From contig JABVXV010000252.1 of assembly GCA_013365325.1 (NCBI GenBank), forward strand, positions 1 to 64,000: 64,000 nt of DNA. The letters run 5' to 3'. Shown here piece by piece: positions 54,525-64,000 of the stretch; within the stretch, counting starts at the first letter, position 1, and every line of letters begins with the position of its first letter. The notes under the pieces were generated by a model. The model did no database searches, was not told the DNA's origin, and saw nothing but the letters and a program-made list of their open reading frames with translations. Both the position numbers and the translations under genes were made by a program. Source of the stretch: Dipetalonema caudispina (taxonomy: Eukaryota > Nematoda > Chromadorea > Rhabditida > Onchocercidae).

Positions 54525-54710
54525 ATTGTAAATTTGTTAATTTGTTATTGCAAAATATATTAATTTTTTGCTACAAAATTTATCAATTAGTTACCGTAAA
54601 ATTAATTTGTTGTCGTGAAATTTTTTAATTTATTACCATAAATTTTGCTAATTTATTGTTGTAAAAATTATTAATTTGCTTAACAAAAATTGCTAATTTA
54701 TTATTAAAGG
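54525..54710. repeat. Degenerate short tandem array (period about 23)
   Basis: Successive lines of the form AATTTgTTattGtaAAATTtatt recur about eight times with substitutions and small indels. The array ends about 560 bp before the UGT start codon. Confidence 0.55.
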
Positions 54711-55272
54711 TAATTAATTATGCATTATCAAATAATACTGAATGTTATCGTACGAGATAGTTTTTATATGATTGAGATGTATTATTTCCATAGTTCATAA
54801 AAGAATTGAAAATTTTCAGAAATCTACAATTTCTTCATTTCCTAAATTTTTTAAAAATATGTGTTTGTTCAGTGTAAAAATTGTTCCATATTTTCATGTT
54901 TACTTTCTTTACGTACGCAAAAAATTTTATTCTGACTAAAACGTTTGTTAATGTTTTCGTTCAACTTCATTTAAAATAATTTATTTACAAATCTTAGAGA
55001 AAATTTTTAAAAAAAAAAGCTTTAAAAAAACTCAATTTTTAAATTTGTTGGATGTATATTTACAACACTTTTTTTGATGGGTACGTTGTAAAAATCAATT
55101 ATTGAATTATTGTATTTGACACATGAATGTTCCCGACTATTTGCATGTACAACATTGAATGTTGATAATAATTTTTTATGAAAAATTTCTTGAATTTGTC
55201 TATTTTTTAAAAAATTTCTTGCGAAAAGTACATTTCATACAATTACAAGAAATTCATTTCAGATTTTTCGTA

Positions 55273-58200
55273 ATGAAGTTAATGATAGGTTCATTATTAT
55301 TGTTATTGTTGGAGCAAAATGTTTGCAGCTATAAAATATTGATTTATTCACCTCGTATAGGTTCTACAAATGTCGAATATTTGGGTCGTATCGCTGATGA
55401 ACTAATAAAAGCTGGCCATAATGCTGTCAGTTAAATAATAATTCAATATTATTATTAATATATTAATATTGATAATATATTAAAATGAATGCAAAAAGAA
55501 TAATATGCGAATAACTATATGTGAAATATTTGTCATTAAATATTAAATATTATATATAACTATTACTAAATAATATATGCCAATAATTTATTGGTATTAA
55601 ATACTGAAAATTTGAAAGAATTAATAATATAAATAGGATAGTATTGAAAATTGAAGACTCTATTTCGTTTTTTTTTTTTTCGTATTAATTGTAGCTATTT
55701 CAACAATTGATGTATTAAAAATAATATTGAGTAATTTCAACTTTTTTTCGAAACACACTATATGGATTTTCGGAATTTTTTACTTATCATACTGACAAAT
55801 TGTTTAATTTGCCAAAAATTTTTGTATATTTTTTTTCTTATCCAATAAGAAATTTACAATTTCTCCACTGTATAATGTTAATTTCTCCAATCAAATTAAC
55901 ATATGTAAAGAATTATTTGCCGTTAAATATCAAACTTTTACCTTTGAAATAAGTTATGCATTGTTGTTAGCATGTACTTTTTAATATGATATTTTATTTA
56001 AACAATTTTTATTAATTACAAATAGTTTTGTTCCACTTGAAGTTCACACATTTGAGACATATATTTCAGGTGATATATTTACCTAACGCGGATCCAAATG
56101 TTCAAATAAATGGATCAAAATTAGCAAAACTTATCCAAGATAAATCACATTCTTCCTTACTTTCTGAAGATTCCGCTTCGGTTGATTATACATTTTATAA
56201 TGTGTGGTCTACAAAAGCTTATTCTTTTTGGGAAATTTTAAAGGTTAATTAATTCTTTTTGGGAAATTTTAAAGGTTAATTAATTCTTTTTGGGAAATTT
56301 TAAAGGTTAATTAACTAATTGATTTTTAATAAATAAGGAGCGATTTAGCAAAGCGGAAAAGATGGGGATATGATTAAATGATACTAAATAAAGTCATTAA
56401 TTCTAGGCTTAAACATTACCTTGCCGAAAATTTGCATTTTTTCTTCAGGTATTTCGCAAATTTACCGATGTACAGCTAACAAATTGCATCAGTAAGTTTA
56501 ATTAACTGTTTAATTTATTTTAGCTAACAGTTTAAAGTTGTAAATTTTATGCCTTCTAAATGCAATTATTATAGTTCTTTTATTAAATTGAATAAATTTA
56601 AATAAAACGGTTGTATATCATGCAGTATTGCCAAGCAATTAATGTGTAGCTTTATCCAGTTGATTTGACATTTGGCAGTCCAAGTGACCCATGACATCCT
56701 TTTTCACTCTAGTATCTTAATTTCAATCACAGTGATAAATTTATCAACAAGCAGTCCAAATTTTCAAATGCTGGCTTTTGCATATTTTACTCAAGTTTCT
56801 TAGTTTGAACCAAATAAACAAATTTGCGAAATCCTGGATTAATTTTCTGACATTAATCTTTAACAAAGCAATGATTGAACTTTTTTCCACTCATTATTTC
56901 TTTTCTTTTCCATTTTATCATATCATATCATATCTCTTTCATTCTATAAGAGCAACTCCAAGATGACGAATTGTTGAAGCGTTTAAAATCAGAAAATTTC
57001 GATTTTGCAATCACTGAATTGGTAAGTTTCTGTGGTTTTGCATTATTCAACAAATTGGGTATTGAAAAGTATGCAAGCGTATCGATAACCGATATGATGG
57101 AAGTGGTTGTGGATACATTAGGAGTAAGCAGTAATCCAAGTTTTGTACCAGGTTCGTTATTTGATTATTGTAATTAATTGGTCAGTTAATTTGCAAAGGA
57201 AATAAAATTGAAGTAAAATTAAAATTTCAGTTTGGAAATTTGGAAAAAAAATATCGAATATGTCGTAATTATAATTTGATATCATTTAATCTTCCTTTTC
57301 TCTTGGCATACTTTCACAATTTTCAGCAACAACATCGTATGGTATGTCTGATAAAATGAATTATTTCGAAAGGCTTATCAATTTTAAATCATATATGCAA
57401 ACCTTTTTCCTGCAACGCTTTTTGCTGTTTCCAGAAATACACCGGAGATTAAGCGATCATCTACCTAATGATTTTCATCTTCCGGTATGTTCTTGAATTA
57501 TGTATGTATGTAGACTATTGTAACATTGCGAAATTGAAATAATGCTTCATATTAATATAAAATCAACTGAATTTCAATTTCTTTTTTAAATCTTAAATTA
57601 TTCATTTCAGAAGCTAATCAATAGAAATTAAAGGTGTGAATGCTATTATCAGAAATTTGTTAGGCTTAAATATGTGCTACTATCAACTAATTTTTAGGAA
57701 GCAATCAGAGGAAGCTCGTTGGCATTAATAAATTCTGATGAATTTATTCAATTCCCGCGATTGAATGGCCAAAAAATTGTATTTATTGGTGGTATAACAT
57801 TGGATGAACCTGAACCGTTGAAAGAGGTTAAATGAAACTTAATTCTAAAAATAAAATTATTTCGTAAAGAACGTTAAATTATGGTAGAAAATAAAAAACA
57901 TTCATTGATATAATGAATTATATCCGAACCATTATAGGATTTTAACTTATACTGGAACTAAAAAATTTAATTATTTAATAATTAGGATTTTATTTTTGTT
58001 TTGATGATTAGCTTGTAATGTTCCATTATTAATCAAAAAAATCTACTACTTTTCTATTGTTACATCGTCTTGTAGAATTTAAGATTTCAATTTAGTCTTT
58101 TAAACATCCCAAATGTAAGTTTATGTGATTTTTTTCAACTTTGAATCTTTTCTAAAGTTATAAATCAATAAAGGTTATTGATAAGAAACCATAGTATAAC

Positions 58201-60133
58201 CGGTAACTGTATCATTAATAAGAAACCATATTGATCTGTCTAAATTTATTTTCTACAAACATCAATTTTTGATAAAATCCCAAAATATATCCCAACTTCA
58301 TGGTAAATAATGGATGACATATGGAAATGTTATTGTGACTGATAACAACATTGCTGTAATAGTTTGGTGATAAGATAATTGATATCCGAGTGATATGGTA
58401 TTGGTATGGTTATGCATACAATTCGTGACTAATTAATTTCGTGATTCACTCCCATATTTAGGATTATCAAATATTAATGGACCAAGCAAAAGATGGCATT
58501 GTAATGATATCATTTGGTACTGTTATAAATATTAGTCAAATTTTGCCGAATATCAATGATGGATTAATTAGCATATTCAAAAAATTTCCAGAAGTATGCG
58601 TTGATAGTTTTAATGTAAAGAAGATTGTTTGCTTATTATTTAGTTATTTTTTATCTTTTTCAAACATTAATATTAGTAGAATGATTTGAAAGGATTAAGG
58701 GTGGATTATAATTTGATTTGATTTAGTCCATGAAATAAAGAAGAATTATTTACCAAATACAAGATTACAACTTATACACTTATGGTAGCATTAAGGTACC
58801 GTACCAATTCACATGTCATTACCTTTACATGCCGTTACAGTAATGGGAATATGTTATAATTAATCTTTGTAACGAATGATTTAGATAACATTTCTGCTAA
58901 ATTATGAGATTGATGAGAATTTTATTGCTGATGTTCCAAATGCTGTCAAGAAAAATTGGGTGCCACAAAAAGATTTACTCGGTAAGTTCATTCTATAAAG
59001 CGGATTATGGTATATATATACCATAATCCACTTATGGTATATATATACCATAATCCACTTATGGTTACACTATTTGTTAAAATTAATTAATCAGAAATCT
59101 CAATAAGTACTGTTTTTTTGAAGGTATAATCTTTTCTAGTGCATACAAATTTACAAGCATTAATAACATGGTGTGATTCGAATACTATTATGGAAGCAGT
59201 ATATGCTGGCGTACCACTTATTTGCATACCTTTTTCTGCGGAACAAATGAGTAACAGTCGTGTAGCGCAACGTGCTAAGGTTGCAATTGTGATTGAAAAA
59301 TTTTCAGAAGAAAATTTAGCAAATGCATTGGATAATATCTTACATTCTAATACGTAAGTTTCTATTCGATTATAAAAGTTTTTTTTTTTTTGTTACTCCA
59401 TTTAATTACATATGAAAATATATCAAATATAAAATTACCCAGGCGTTATATTAAAATATGTAATATTGATTGAATTTCAGAAGAAAAAAAAAGGAGGAAC
59501 TTATAGGATTATTTACTATTTCTGATGTTATTATTATTATTATTTATATAAAAATCATTATTTAAATACAACAATAAGTGCAAAACTTTTGCTTTTGTAA
59601 AAAAAGTTATACTTTTATGAAGAAACATAAATTTGCTTATCACTTGATAATATCAATAATAATAATCATTATTATTTGCAATTCTCAATTAGAATTCATT
59701 CAATTATTTGATATTATATGTTCAACAATTCAACTTCTGGTTTATTATGTATGCTTCTCGTACTTTTTATTGTTCAATGAAACCTTTACTGAAATAGATT
59801 TTATAGTGAATTATAACAAATATCAAAATGAAAGGATTATTATACTATAATTTCAGATATAAAATGAAGGCTGGTAGAATGGCAAGAATGATACGTAATA
59901 AGCCAGTATCAGCTCGTAGGTGTCTTATTGGCCAAATAGAATATGCGATAAAATTTGGGCCATTTCAAATCTTTGATTTTACCTATAATGATTTATACTT
60001 TTATCAGTACTATCTCTTGGATATTATCATACCAATAATATCATTATTCATTTTGATTTCATACTTTGGTTGTCGCATAATATTTTCATTGTTTCATCGA
60101 TTATTTTCAAAACCAAAAATAAAAACTGAATGA
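55273..60133 (+). CDS. UDP-glycosyltransferase family membrane protein, atypical active site
   Basis: Member of the nematode UGT (GT1) family, ER type I membrane proteins that attach sugars to small lipophilic compounds. Ten exons: 55273-55425, 56070-56243, 56449-56491, 56951-57151, 57327-57484, 57698-57826, 58462-58593, 58885-58981, 59140-59353, 59857-60133; 525 residues, normal length. Signal peptide at 1-19; family blocks IADELIKAGH, VMISFGTV, NWVPQKDLL, EAVYAGVPLICIPF; C-terminal membrane span (LDIIIPIISLFILISYFGC) and a tail ending KPKIKTE, which fits a KxKxx ER-retrieval signal. Odd: the usual catalytic His of the N-terminal block aligns with Asn33; the HGG of the UDP-sugar signature reads Trp-Cys-Asp (59169-59177); the usual Asp-Gln reads Glu-Gln (59241-59246). 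All exons join in frame, so it looks intact but perhaps not a normal enzyme. AATAAA at 60425-60430. Confidence 0.88.
56221..56313 (+). repeat. 31-bp tandem triplication over a UGT splice donor
   Basis: Identical units start at 56221, 56252 and 56283. The first unit includes the end of UGT exon 2 (SFWEILK) and its donor AAG|GTTAAT; the other two repeat both inside the intron. The in-frame TAA after the donor is also repeated. Confidence 0.95.
59002..59064. repeat. 27-bp palindromic tandem repeat in a UGT intron
   Basis: 59002-59029 is a perfect 28-base palindrome centred on TATATATATA with GGATTATGG flanks. The unit beginning TATGG recurs at 59006, 59033 and 59060 (period 27). Lies in intron 58982-59139. 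Confidence 0.9.
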
Positions 60134-61944
60134 AATTTTTAGCATAAAAAAATCACGCGATTTTAAAACTAGCTAAATTTTTTGAAAAGTTAAAAATTAT
60201 TCAAAATAAGAAAATAACTAAATTGGTCGTAAAAATTTTCAATTCGATTCGTGAGAAGAGCAAAAATTAAAGACGAAAATATTAACTCATAAAACGTGAA
60301 ATATGAAGTGATAGTTTACAAAATTTAAACTATTTATGTTTATCGAAATTTAATTTACAAAGTTACATATATATATATGCTAAATTATAAACAAATATTA
60401 AAACATTTAAGAAATTTTTTTGTAAATAAATGAAAGCAAAAATGTAGCCAATGACATAAAATTTCGATCTTTTTTTTTCTTTTTTTAATAATATAAGAAA
60501 TATGTGACCTATTGGTTTTCCTCGTCATTTAATTGGTTTTGCTAACAGCAATGCTTTTTTTTTATTTCTATCTTTTTCACATAACATTTCTTCATAAATT
60601 TCTTATCAATTAAACTTCTATGAAATATGAATATTTCTTCTGAATTTATCGATAATTTAGGTGTCAACTTGGTTAATGCAGCATAATCAGTAGTTTATTA
60701 TTATTATTACTATTATTATTATTATTCATTTTGATTAATTCTTGCAATCCTTTTTTTCTAACAAACAAAATTTTTTATTTCGTAGCTTTTTGGAGTAATA
60801 AAAATTATACAGATTCACTAGTTGTTATTTAATTTAACACTAAAATTGATGATCTGTGCATGTGAAATTTTTTTGCTTAATTGTAGGCTCCATGCTTGTA
60901 AAGTTTACCGTATGATTGTGCTCTCTGTACTTGTCAGATCTACTGCCGTTTGGTTGTAGGCCTAAGATATTTATTATTTGATGTAATCTATCTATGAATC
61001 AAACAATAAACTTTCAAGACAGGTTCACTTACAGCATTAGCTATTCCAATCATTTATTTTAATGCATTTAATCCATTTTAATTCTTTAAATGGAATGAAA
61101 TTATAACCGGAAATATTCATATTGTTATCGATAACCGGAAAATTATTGACCACATATCATTATTTAACATGTGAATATTATTTAATGATAGGTAAAAATT
61201 TAATTTATGTAGCAAATTTTCATGATAACAAAAATACCCAAATATGAGATAATTAAACATTTCGCAACAACACAATATATACAAAAAATGATTTAAAGTA
61301 AACTGGTTCCATTTTAGGGAATTTTTTACGAATACTTTTTTTATTTTTGAATTTTTACAGCAATCGATAAATTTTTGAATTAGCCAATAATAATAGTACT
61401 CCTCCTCTTCCCTAACTTAATAAATGATGTAAGATGATATTAGTAAGATAATATCAGATTAAAATAGATAATACAAAATGATCGTAAACAAGTCCATTTC
61501 ATTACCACGAACGACAACGACGACGACGACAAATAACTCAACGCGGACTAATTCTTTATTACGTCAAAATTTAAACCAGTTTTAATTTTTTGCTGTTCTC
61601 TTCGCAAAGTATGTTAATTGAGTCATCCGATTACTCCATCACATCATATGTAAAGTACCAAGAATGTCATAATTAAAAATTATAATAAATCTTACAACCG
61701 GATCAAATTAAAATTATTAATTACTTTATGAAACAGCAATCGATAAAAGTTTAACCAATTAATGAAGAAAATCGATTCAAAAAAGAATAAATAAACAAAT
61801 AAATAGTAATCAAAAAATGATATAAACATTTTATTATTTTGATATATTTTGCATTGAAAAATTACACATTAATTATCATAAGTGAATAATTTAACAATGC
61901 CTAATGATTCAATCAATGTTACTACCAGCAACAAATTACACATC

Positions 61945-61988
<44 letters not shown>

Positions 61989-62529
61989 ACCGTTAAAAAT
62001 ACAAAATTTTATCCTATTTGAATAATTAATTGTTGTGTTTCAAAAAAAGAAAAAGGAAAAGAAAACGCTAAATTGTTCCACAAAAAAAACCAAAAGTAGT
62101 TGAAAGAGCAAATATGAAAAAAAAAAAAAAAAAAAAATGTTACATTTTCTTTTTAACATCTTCTTAACAAAAAAATGTATTCATTTTTTCTGCTTCATAA
62201 ATATCACAATTATTGTAACTTCAAAATGTTTACTTTTTTTTTTCTTTAAATAAGCAACAAAAAATAACAAATAACATAGATAGAAAATGGTAATGTAGAA
62301 TGCTTACCGTACAGAAATATCGATGCTAAGCAAAATTTCCGAAATAAATAAGTTCTTCAGAAAAAAAAAAAAAAAAAAAAAAACAATTGGTAAATTCTAT
62401 CTGAACCATTTATATTTGTATTCTTTCTTTTCTTTCGATATTAAATTGTTGACATATGTGATTTTTTACTTTCTCTTCTTTGTTCGGGATTCTTTACGTA
62501 TTACGAAATTTTCCGGACGATTTAATAAA
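60134..62529. other. Intergenic region downstream of the UGT
   Basis: 3' UTR of the UGT at the left, then A+T-rich sequence with a 39-T run at 61946-61984 and A runs near 62118 and 62360. No gene recognised. A slightly more G+C-rich patch at 60880-60970 and a short GAC run near 61513 show no coding similarity that I recognise. Confidence 0.55.
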
Positions 62530-62747
62530 TTATTCTATCTCAACATCGAATAATTTAATTAGATTATTGTAATCAGTAAAATGTTGTAAGAAAGGGGCAT
62601 CTCGATATGCAATAAGAAATATATGTAACTTTTGATTTTTCCTTGACCTTAATTTCTTAGCACGTTCTGTATCAAATGAGCTAACCAGATCCGGAAAAAA
62701 TGTTACCAAAATTTTTAATAGGTTACTAGCAAGGTTGAAATAATATG
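62530..62747 (-). CDS. Unassigned open frame, possible terminal exon or transferred fragment
   Basis: About 71 codons end at TAA (62530-62532). The translation looks protein-like, not low-complexity: it contains FFPDLVSSFDTERAKKLR, KLHIFLIAYRDAPFLQHF and TDYNNLIKLFDVEIE. No start codon fits the family-like part, and the only boundary I can see on its 5' side is a weak AG at 62748-62749 (minus strand), just inside an in-frame stop. It lies on the same strand as, and 290 bp beyond, the malate dehydrogenase relic, so it may be part of the same transferred bacterial segment or a host exon. I do not recognise the family. Confidence 0.3.
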
Positions 62748-63039
62748 CTCAATTTTAGTTTTTAAGATGACAGTTTTAAGAATTTTTAAGATGACTGGAT
62801 GAGAGTGCCGGATTCATTTCTGAAAATCTAACGGATCTCATATCGACACATCTTTCGTAATACAAGCAAATGGAAAAAATAAATGTATGAATAATAAAAG
62901 ATTAATAACTCATGCTTGACTTTTTATCTCTTAACATTTCTTTAAGTGGCCATAATAAGTTTTCTAATCAGAAATAAAACTTGTTTTTTTCAATTATTTA
63001 AGTAAATATTACTTAATTAAATATGAAATCACAAACAAT

Positions 63040-63373
63040 GGAGATAATGATTTCCAAAATTTTACCTGATTCAAAAACAATAGTTACAGATTTATTTGAA
63101 GATGACAAAACTATAATAAATAACAGCATTAAGAGAGGCAGAGTATGGTAATATATGCCTTTTATCATTTAAATATGATTCTAGCACATATATACCTGAA
63201 GGAACAGGATAGTAATATGCAAATCCAGACTTAAGTAAATCGATTATTTCTTTACCGCCATTACGGGTACGCTTAATTATTTCACCAACTTTCTTTTGTG
63301 TAATAAGGCTCATAACGATAATTTGAGTAAGAGGAATACCGGCAACTGAAGTATAATTAATCAACGGTACCAG
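63040..63373 (-). pseudogene. mdh: Decayed C-terminal fragment of bacterial (Wolbachia-like) malate dehydrogenase
   Basis: One frame from 63373 down to 63128 reads like the C-terminal third of the LDH-like malate dehydrogenase of Alphaproteobacteria: [76 protein letters not shown]. The family shows LLKxGSAYYAPAAS at the third block, so several substitutions have accumulated. After the last block the match moves to another frame (VTIVFESGKILEIII, compare the family ending around VEKIIEI) and the first frame stops. The Rossmann half and the catalytic His motif that should precede VPL are absent; left of that point on the protein the sequence is an A/T run and unrelated DNA. The fragment cannot make an active enzyme. 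Nematode cytosolic and mitochondrial malate dehydrogenases do not carry these motifs in this form, so a Wolbachia origin is inferred. Confidence 0.8.
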
Positions 63374-64000
63374 TAAAAAAAAAAGAAAGAAGAGAAAAAC
63401 CGTATTTTCAAGGATCGAGCAAATCATCGAACTGACGAAAAATCTGAAGAGAGATGGATAGTTATTTGGCAGGAGGAAAGTTAGGCTATTTTGCTGAAAG
63501 AAAATAACGTCACTTAGCTGGAAGAGGGTTAAGGCTACCATCCCGGAGAAGAATTAAGCTGCTTATCAAGAAAAATATTAACCCGTTCGACCTATGCTAA
63601 CCGCCCAATAAGTCATCTAGCGGAAAAGAACGACTAATGTCCCTCAGACTAGCCCTGACCATTTCCAATTAGATGACCAGACGGTTTAAAAATACGCGTC
63701 AGTTTTTACCGTGAAAATGATTTGGGCCGCGGCCATCAACCGATAAAACATTAGTGATCAGCTATTGATTGTCTGAGGAGGAAGAAGCTTTGCCGTAGTT
63801 TGAACTTAATTCCGGTTTACCTGGTCCGGTTTTCTGCTTATATGATATGGGATATATTTACCATAAGATTAGACTTTCTCAATCCAGTAAGATTGTGAAA
63901 TTTAATTAGTTCTTTTCCAAATTTTTTTAGATTAAAAATTTGAAGTTTGATTCTTATAACTTTGTTTGTTTACACTAATGCGGTAAATTTTGGTTGTAGT
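63374..64000. other. Non-coding flank with degenerate ~25-bp repeats and shifted composition
   Basis: From about 63443 to 63592 consecutive 24-25-base lines resemble GCTGGAAGAGGGTTAAGGCT (for example at 63468, 63493, 63517, 63542), a diverged tandem array. From 63593 to 63840 the sequence is clearly richer in G+C (GGGCCGCGGCC at 63724-63734) than the rest of the window, with stops in all frames examined. The last 150 bases return to A+T-rich DNA. No gene recognised. Confidence 0.45.

Larger units (their letters stand above)
35314..55272. other. About 20 kb without a recognisable gene
   Basis: Scanned on both strands: no run of splice-bounded coding sequence with family similarity. Contents: many A or T runs, (GA)n near 36345-36365, 36558-36577 and 40294-40340, a GT/TATG block at 37 kb, ATT runs at 37262-37338 and 47161-47247, a 108-bp tandem repeat at 38.2 kb, hairpins at 41.3 and 46.1 kb, a 22-bp repeat at 50.9 kb and a degenerate 23-bp array at 54.5 kb. 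Pyrimidine-rich stretches occur at 40480-40580 and 51060-51190. It may hold untranslated exons or regulatory DNA of clu-1 or the UGT, or small genes I cannot recognise. Confidence 0.5.

Noticed and set aside
63020..63373. Spliced-gene model joining 63180-63350, 63070-63115 and the 62530-62747 frame by GT-AG sites in matching phase
   Set aside because: The apparent donor at the end of YYYPVPS lies inside an uninterrupted match to malate dehydrogenase, so a decayed bacterial gene explains the sequence better than host exons.
1..64000. tRNA or rRNA genes
   Set aside because: I looked for T-loop-like GTTCGANTC with matching stems and for rRNA blocks; the few GTTCGAT matches lie in coding exons or lack stems. 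A covariance-model scan would be decisive.

Overview
The window reads as nuclear DNA of a filarial nematode (Onchocercidae). The evidence is small introns in nematode-type genes, very high A+T with many long homopolymer runs, and protein matches to nematode chitinase, ZnT-type transporter, NOMO/NRA-4, CLU-1 and UDP-glycosyltransferase. Near the right end there is also a decayed fragment of a bacterial-type malate dehydrogenase, most simply explained as DNA transferred from a Wolbachia endosymbiont. The species cannot be fixed from the sequence.

Layout. 1-1609 (-): 5' end of a GH18 chitinase, cut by the window edge. 4115-7929 (+): complete ZnT/SLC30 zinc transporter, head-to-head with the chitinase across 2.5 kb. 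8970-18364 (+): complete NOMO (C. elegans NRA-4-like) ER membrane protein in 21 coding exons. 21755-35302 (-): complete clustered-mitochondria protein CLU-1 in 25 coding exons, convergent with NOMO. 35.3-55.3 kb: about 20 kb with no recognisable gene, holding simple repeats, hairpins and short satellites. 55273-60133 (+): complete UDP-glycosyltransferase-like membrane protein in 10 exons, with several active-site residues replaced. 62.5-64 kb: an unassigned reading frame, the malate dehydrogenase relic, and a stretch of different composition with degenerate short repeats.

I assembled the exons by hand, from splice signals, reading phase and family similarity. No transcript data were used. The genes are unrelated housekeeping or secretory functions and do not form an obvious pathway or a tight operon.

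Most notable points: the malate dehydrogenase relic; an intron in clu-1 whose only frame-keeping 3' splice site ends in TG instead of AG; three apparent GC-AG introns; a UGT that has lost the catalytic histidine and the HGG of the UDP-sugar signature; and a 31-bp triplication covering a UGT splice donor.
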